Assembly (NCBI GenBank): GCA_964448755.1
Contig: CAYUXF010000060.1
Span: forward strand, 1 to 9,474
Length of the DNA stretch: 9,474 nucleotides
Source: CAYUXF01 sp964448755
GTDB lineage: Bacteria > Margulisbacteria > Termititenacia > Termititenacales > CAYUXF01
Direction of reading: 5' to 3'
Under the pieces are notes generated by a model. That model saw nothing but the letters and a program-made list of their open reading frames with translations. It had not been told where the DNA came from and did not search any database. This document shows, piece by piece, positions 5,673 to 9,474 of the stretch (position 1 is its first letter; each line of letters opens with the position of its first letter). The position numbers were made by a program, and so were the translations under genes.

Positions 5673-7474
5673 TAAAGATACTTGAGCTCTTGCTTAAGCG
5701 CCAGGTCTTCAAAGTAATAGACCTCAATTACGGCATCAGGTTCAGTCGTGATCTCTTTGACGAGTTTTTCGCCCGGTTCAATGGTTTTTTCAAAATATTT
5801 ATAACGACCGCTTTTATCTTGTAGATAAATAACTACTTTTTGTGCTTCCCAGGAGGGGAGGTTCTCGGCACCGACCTTAACTATGGCGGTATCTTCACTT
5901 TTGTCTACCAGGCTGATCGCCACCGGATAGCCGGCGCTGACAATAACATCAATAGCGGTGCCCTTATCTGCCGGAGTGTTTGGCGAAGGGGTTTGGCTGA
6001 TAATAATATTGTCGGCTAACTCACGGTTATAATGGCGGGCTTTGATATTTAAAACAAAACCTTTGTCTTCAACAACTTTTCTGACATTATTGAGATGGCT
6101 TTCTATAAGGTCGGGAATAAGTAATTGTTCATTGCCTTTGCTGATAAACAGTTTGACCAGGCGATATTTTTTAACGACCCGTCCGCTGGCGGGGATAGTG
6201 CTGACTACATGATTGCTGGTAATGGTATCGCTGTTGACATAACCTGCTATTTTTTGTTTTAAGCCTAAATCTTCCAATTTAAGAATGGCTTCTTCCTCAG
6301 GCAGTCCCGTTAGCTGCGGTATTTCTAATTTAGGAATAGATGTAAAGTAACTGACAAAAAGAGAATTAACAATAGCGATACTAATGCCAAGAAAAGAGAG
6401 GCCGATAAAAAGATAAAACAGGTTTTTAGCTAAAACTTTTTTATTTATATTTATGTTTTTCATAGTAACTGCTCTTTTTTTAGTGGCCGGTTCTTCCGCG
6501 GCGTAGTGGTTATTATACTGAAAGGACTTAGTTTGTCTATTCTCTGTTTTTTTCATGGGCGGCAGTTCAATTTCCTGTGCTGTTGTGGATTGAATAGCGG
6601 GGGTGGTTTTTTGCTGTTTTTTTAGCGCTTCACGCATTTTGATCTCTTCTACTCTAATAGTAACTTTGCCGGAATTAAAATCACCCAGCATTTCCAATGC
6701 CGATTGCTGGCGGTAACCGGGGTTATATTCAACAGCTTTAAAAATGATATCTTCTAAGTACTTAGATAAACCGGGGTTTCTGATGATCAGCGATTCCGGG
6801 TGCCGCTGTAAATTGCGCAAGATCATGGGGATGCTCTCAATTTGCGGGTAAGGGTTGTGGCCGGAGAGCATTTTGTAGGCAAGAATTCCTACTGAAAAAA
6901 GATCGGAGCTTTTTCTGAGCGTTTCACCTTTAAGCTGTTCGGGCGGTAGGTAGAGCGGGTTGAGTAAAAGACTCTCTTTGCTCAGTGAAAAATGGTTGAG
7001 CAGTGCGTCGGTATAAAAATTTATCAATTTAATTTCGCCGTTAGACTGCATGAGAATGTTTTCCGGATTGAGTGCGCCGTGAATTATTTTCTTTTGGTGG
7101 GCATATTCCAGCGCTTTAAGGATTATTTTAATGATGTTGATCGATTCTTCCTCGGAAAAACGCTCGATCTTTTCTAAAATATCGGCCAGCGACCCTTGGT
7201 AAGGTGTATCGTAAACAATAAAGAAGCGCTCGCTTTCTAAAAACTCGCTATCAATAATTTTGACGATGTTAGGGTGATTAAGCAGAGAGAGCTGATAAAT
7301 AGCCCCCTGTAATTTATCTACAATACTGGCGTGGCAGAATTTGCGGTGATATTCTCTAACGGAAATAAGCGTATTATTAGGGAGATAGAGCGCCTCATAA
7401 ACAATGCCGATCCGATCTTCTTTTAATTTTCGGCCTATTTTATAAAGATTTTTTAGAATTAAATTCCCCGCCAT
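5672..7474 (-). CDS. PASTA-domain PrkC/PknB-type kinase homologue, predicted pseudokinase, copy B at the prkC locus
   Basis: Membrane protein of 600 residues with PrkC architecture but no kinase catalytic residues. The kinase-like domain (about 5-270) keeps HPNIVKIID, PENI (137-140) and SSDLFSVG (189-196). The VAIK lysine is Arg40 (ISVREY), the alpha-C Glu position looks like Ala, HRD is HGA (132-134), DFG is NFY (152-154) and APE is PPE. A polar linker (271-345) precedes a transmembrane helix (about 351-376), PASTA1 (385-447), PASTA2 (452-517) and a C-terminal domain (520-600, KVVIYLQDKSG) like the PrkC tail. Start: the ATG at 7474 matches copy A; extension to a TTG at 7525 would run through the promoter. 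TATAAT ends 7 bases before this ATG, so the mRNA is probably leaderless. It heads the rsgA-rpe-ribD cluster; no PP2C phosphatase is present. PASTA domains in family members bind muropeptides or lipid II; binding here is inference. Confidence 0.92.
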   Translation of the reverse strand: MAGNLILKNLYKIGRKLKEDRIGIVYEALYLPNNTLISVREYHRKFCHASIVDKLQGAIYQLSLLNHPNIVKIIDSEFLESERFFIVYDTPYQGSLADILEKIERFSEEESINIIKIILKALEYAHQKKIIHGALNPENILMQSNGEIKLINFYTDALLNHFSLSKESLLLNPLYLPPEQLKGETLRKSSDLFSVGILAYKMLSGHNPYPQIESIPMILRNLQRHPESLIIRNPGLSKYLEDIIFKAVEYNPGYRQQSALEMLGDFNSGKVTIRVEEIKMREALKKQQKTTPAIQSTTAQEIELPPMKKTENRQTKSFQYNNHYAAEEPATKKRAVTMKNININKKVLAKNLFYLFIGLSFLGISIAIVNSLFVSYFTSIPKLEIPQLTGLPEEEAILKLEDLGLKQKIAGYVNSDTITSNHVVSTIPASGRVVKKYRLVKLFISKGNEQLLIPDLIESHLNNVRKVVEDKGFVLNIKARHYNRELADNIIISQTPSPNTPADKGTAIDVIVSAGYPVAISLVDKSEDTAIVKVGAENLPSWEAQKVVIYLQDKSGRYKYFEKTIEPGEKLVKEITTEPDAVIEVYYFEDLALKQELKYL

Positions 7475-7481
7475 TAAGGCG

Positions 7482-7487
7482 ATTATA
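7482..7487 (-). promoter_or_regulatory. -10 box for pseudokinase copy B, leaderless start
   Basis: A perfect TATAAT on the minus strand (7487-7482) is followed by 7 bases and then the ATG at 7474, which places the likely transcription start at or one base before the start codon. No Shine-Dalgarno site is present. A second TATAAT lies just upstream on the same strand (about 7501-7506). No strong -35 is visible at 17 bases. This site probably drives the whole pseudokinase-rsgA-rpe-ribD cluster. Confidence 0.6.
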
Positions 7488-7526
7488 TCAAAATAAAACA
7501 TTATATGAATACTCTTGTTTTTCAAG

Positions 7527-7540
7527 TAGAATTATTGGCA
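7527..7540 (+). promoter_or_regulatory. Probable -10 and TTGGCA motif before lipoprotein copy B
   Basis: TAGAAT (7527-7532) ends 10 bases before the ATG at 7543, predicting an untranslated leader of about 4 bases. TTGGCA (7535-7540) lies 2 bases before the ATG and matches the motif in front of copy A. A small dyad CTTG-TTTTT-CAAG (7514-7526) lies between the two divergent -10 boxes. No Shine-Dalgarno site is present. Confidence 0.35.
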
Positions 7541-7542
7541 TA

Positions 7543-8364
7543 ATGAAAAATTTTAAGATAACTAAGCTGTTGATATTCTTGCTGCTAATGTTTTTTGTGG
7601 TTGGTTGCCGTCAGCAGGAGCAGGAAAATATTCTAAAAAAAGATATTGTTGAGGTTTTAGAACAATATCGGCGCGGCGTCAATGAATGTGATACGGTTCT
7701 TTTGGGGCAGATAGTTTCCGATAAGTTTTTGGCCGCTAACGGCTGGGACAAAAATAAATATTTGGATAATTTAGTTAAACGCGAGCAGTTAATAGATGAT
7801 ATACAGATAACTTCTTTGCAGGTAAATAACTATAAAATAATAGCGGAGTTGACTGTACAGGGCAGTAAACTTTATTTTCCTGTCTTTAAGTCCCCGCTTT
7901 TTCAAGATAATCCATCCTTAATGGAAGGTTCTTTCAAGCAAAAAACGACAATGGTGTTTATTTATGAGGACACTGGTTTGAAAATTTTTGCCGAGGAGGA
8001 AGGGATACTCTTTCAGGATTTTTCCTGGGGGCAGGCTCTGCCGGAGCTTTCTTTTGTGAGCCTCAATAAAGAGAGTGTCATGCCGGGCGATGAAGTTGCT
8101 GTCAGTTTTTATTCCGGCAAGGGTTATAACAATGAAATAATGTTCGTTTATTTAAATGACCGGTTACTGCACAGTTATTACGCGGAAAGCCCCGCAGTTT
8201 TGAGTGAGGAGCGCCAGACGTTCCGTGTGCCGGCGCAAGCGGCTAAAAATTCTTTTTTTGAACTGACGATCTCCGCCTATGCGGGGAAAATGGATATCAA
8301 TAAACCGCAGTCCGCTGTTTTACAAGGAGTGGTTACCAGAAAGATCTTTTTGCCGGTTAAATAA
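7543..8364 (+). CDS. Two-domain extracytoplasmic lipoprotein, copy B (paralogue of 1817-2629)
   Basis: Secreted lipoprotein of unknown function, 273 residues. The signal peptide ends in VVGC, with the lipidated Cys at residue 22. It shares its whole plan with copy A: a helix start (IVEVLEQYRRGVNECD), a matching GSFKQK segment against GSFQKQ, PGDEVAVSF against PGDTIKVNI, an identical NDRLL, AYAGKMD against AFAGKID, and PVK at the C-terminus. I infer an NTF2-like domain (about 30-155) followed by an Ig-like beta domain (about 160-273). The ATG at 7543 is the natural start, with no Shine-Dalgarno site. The gene is divergent from pseudokinase copy B across 68 bases. Its 3' end overlaps the convergent SIMPL gene by 8 bases. 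Conservation of pairing and orientation in both copies suggests joint function with the pseudokinase, but the partner and ligand are unknown. Confidence 0.86.
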   Translation: MKNFKITKLLIFLLLMFFVVGCRQQEQENILKKDIVEVLEQYRRGVNECDTVLLGQIVSDKFLAANGWDKNKYLDNLVKREQLIDDIQITSLQVNNYKIIAELTVQGSKLYFPVFKSPLFQDNPSLMEGSFKQKTTMVFIYEDTGLKIFAEEEGILFQDFSWGQALPELSFVSLNKESVMPGDEVAVSFYSGKGYNNEIMFVYLNDRLLHSYYAESPAVLSEERQTFRVPAQAAKNSFFELTISAYAGKMDINKPQSAVLQGVVTRKIFLPVK

Positions 8365-9091
8365 TTTCGGCGCTGACCTCTATTTCGGCATAAACTTTTT
8401 GTAGTGTCGGTATTTGTTCATCAATATTGTCGGCAGCACTTTCCGCCAGAGCGTTAAAACTAGCTTTTTGCAGCATGAGCCCGCTGCCCCTGGCGGAAGT
8501 AGATAATTCTTTAATATTATGTATTTTATATTTTAAGCCGTTAACTTGCGCCAATGCCTCTATTTTGCCAAGCGCTTTTTTATAAGCTTTTTGCAGAGCC
8601 TCTTTTTCGGTGGCGCCTAAGTTACTGTCCAGCTCATAGCTGACATTGTAATTGACCTGAAGTCCTTTTTTAGAAAACCAGATATCTTTGACCGGACTAA
8701 AAGTTTTTTTATTGATCAGCTCCTGTTTGAGTTTATTGAGTTTAGAAAAATCTTTTATTTTTACTTTGCTCTGGTAAATAAAGAGCGGTGTAGTAGTTTT
8801 TTCCTGATAATTGTATTTTTCGGAAATAGTGGAAGAATCGAGCAGAATATTTTCTTTGTCGATATTGTTGAGCTGATAGACAGCTAAAATATTTTTTCTG
8901 AGCTCTTCGCCAATTTCTGCGGCCAGTTCCGGTGATTCTTTTTCCAGTGAAACTGCCAAGTTAATATAAGCGGTGTCCGGCAGTATCTCAACGTAATCGC
9001 TGCTGCCGACGGTAATTAAGCGTTTGCCACTCTCGCTCAAGAGCAGAGAAAAAAGAACAAGTAATAAAATAAAGATCTTTTTTAATGACAT
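8357..9091 (-). CDS. Secreted SIMPL/DUF541 domain protein
   Basis: Exported protein of 244 residues from the SIMPL (DUF541) family, whose members sit in the periplasm or cell envelope and mostly lack a defined biochemical role. The N-terminus is a typical signal peptide (KK followed by a Leu-rich core at 6-18, probable cleavage near 19-22, no lipobox Cys). The mature part starts with the family signature ITVGSSDYVEILPDTAYI, followed by the repeated alpha/beta pattern and the late helix KEALQKAYKKALGKIEALA characteristic of the family. The length is normal. A strong Shine-Dalgarno AGGAGG (9103-9098) lies 6 bases before the ATG, in contrast to the duplicated module. The gene is convergent with lipoprotein copy B (8-base overlap) and follows the broken small gene by 47 bases. 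Membership of the family is fairly certain; the role is not known. Confidence 0.88.
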   Translation of the reverse strand: MSLKKIFILLLVLFSLLLSESGKRLITVGSSDYVEILPDTAYINLAVSLEKESPELAAEIGEELRKNILAVYQLNNIDKENILLDSSTISEKYNYQEKTTTPLFIYQSKVKIKDFSKLNKLKQELINKKTFSPVKDIWFSKKGLQVNYNVSYELDSNLGATEKEALQKAYKKALGKIEALAQVNGLKYKIHNIKELSTSARGSGLMLQKASFNALAESAADNIDEQIPTLQKVYAEIEVSAEII

Positions 9092-9138
9092 AAGGGCCCT
9101 CCTGAAAATAAAGATGAGCTTATTTTAACATAAGAGGC

Positions 9139-9433
9139 TCATAATAATTTAATGACCAAGTTGTTAGCCAGATTATAGTATTTAATGGCTTTGCTCAAAT
9201 TGGTATAAACGCCGTTTTTAATGGAAAATTTAAGGTCTTTTATTAAACTTATTTCGCATGATCCGTCGACGAGAAAGCATATGGTGCGGAGATCTCGGAT
9301 CAAAGGGCGTGGGATCTTCTTGATCTGCGGGTATTAATAATACCGGCGTCAATTTTGTAACACCAAATTTATCGATATTTTTTTTAAAGTAGAGAACTTT
9401 TAAACCATTTTCAGGTAATGTTTTTTTATTCAT
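9139..9433 (-). pseudogene. Small gene of unknown function, apparently broken by a one-base frameshift
   Basis: From the ATG at 9433, with a good Shine-Dalgarno GGAGG (9445-9441) 7 bases upstream, the frame reads MNKKTLPENGLKVLYFKK and continues plausibly to about LIPADQEDP. It then turns into an Arg/Pro/His/Ser-rich tail ending at 9230. The +1 frame is open from 9333 to the TGA at 9141-9139 and reads as ordinary protein (PLIRDLRTICFLVDG, then SLIKDLKFSIKNGVY and SKAIKYYNLANNLVIKLL). Joining the two frames by omitting one base gives about 97 residues. This could be a real mutation, an assembly error or recoding. The C-terminal pattern LK..I..G.Y...S faintly recalls FlgM-type anti-sigma factors, which is weak evidence. 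The start overlaps the upstream stop (ATGA). The first frame alone would be a 67-residue protein. Confidence 0.5.
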
Positions 9434-9474
9434 AAACCAACCTCCATAGCTTTCATAAGTATATCGTTATTATC
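9430..9474 (-). CDS. 3' end of an unidentified CDS (14 residues in window)
   Basis: At the right edge the minus strand carries an open frame whose last residues read DNNDILMKAMEVGL before a TGA at 9432-9430. That stop overlaps the ATG of the next small gene in an ATGA arrangement, and the next gene's Shine-Dalgarno lies inside this frame. Such overlap is typical of co-translated operon genes, which is the main reason to believe the frame. Too little is visible to assign a family. Confidence 0.45.
   Translation of the reverse strand, partial: DNNDILMKAMEVGL

Noticed and set aside
6992..7177. Plus-strand open frame of 61 codons opposite pseudokinase copy B
   Set aside because: It is antisense to the conserved kinase-like region and shows no motif or initiation signal.
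7475..7525. Extended start for pseudokinase copy B at a TTG (7525), adding 17 residues
   Set aside because: Copy A aligns from the ATG at 7474 (MAGNLILKN against MAENFVLKN), and the extension would run through the TATAAT promoter box.
9295..9310. CCCTTTGATC as a prfB-like programmed +1 frameshift site
   Set aside because: The prfB-type CTT-TGA reading needs a different zero frame; here the first frame reads CCC TTT GAT with no stop, so a programmed shift is not supported.

Overview
The window comes from a moderately AT-rich bacterium whose phylum I cannot name with confidence. The central minus-strand order (PrkC-type kinase homologue, rsgA, rpe) is the arrangement typical of Firmicutes and some related or candidate lineages. 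The usual PP2C phosphatase gene, which normally precedes the kinase, is absent. Shine-Dalgarno sites are clear for some genes near the right edge. They are missing from the four genes of the duplicated module, which look leaderless or nearly so.

Layout, left to right. At 1-1737 (minus) lies a PASTA-domain PrkC-like protein, copy A, cut by the window edge about 14 residues before its expected end. It is divergent from a two-domain lipoprotein gene at 1817-2629 (plus). Next come two minus-strand tRNA genes, Arg(CCG) at 2641-2714 and Ser(GGA) at 2791-2878, with a probable promoter at 2927-2955. From 7474 down to 2960 the minus strand carries a tight cluster read in the order pseudokinase copy B, rsgA, rpe, ribD, joined by 1-base and 13-base overlaps and a 5-base gap. 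Copy B is again divergent from a lipoprotein gene, at 7543-8364 (plus), a paralogue of the first. A secreted SIMPL/DUF541 protein (8357-9091, minus) converges on it with an 8-base overlap. The right edge holds a small gene that appears frameshifted (9139-9433, minus) and the last 14 codons of another gene. The only stretch over 300 bases without a protein gene is 2630-2959, which holds the tRNAs and their promoter.

The main observation is a duplicated, divergently transcribed pair made of a pseudokinase and a lipoprotein. Both kinase-like proteins keep the fold landmarks, a transmembrane segment, two PASTA repeats and the PrkC-type C-terminal domain. Both have lost the same catalytic residues at the same positions: the VAIK lysine is Arg40, HRD is HGA at 132-134, and DFG is NFY at 152-154. 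Copy B sits exactly where prkC normally lies, so the lineage seems to have turned its PrkC into a non-catalytic envelope receptor, paired it with an extracytoplasmic lipoprotein and then duplicated the pair. A PASTA pseudokinase/lipoprotein signalling or scaffolding system is my inference. The paired duplication and the residue losses are read directly from the sequence.
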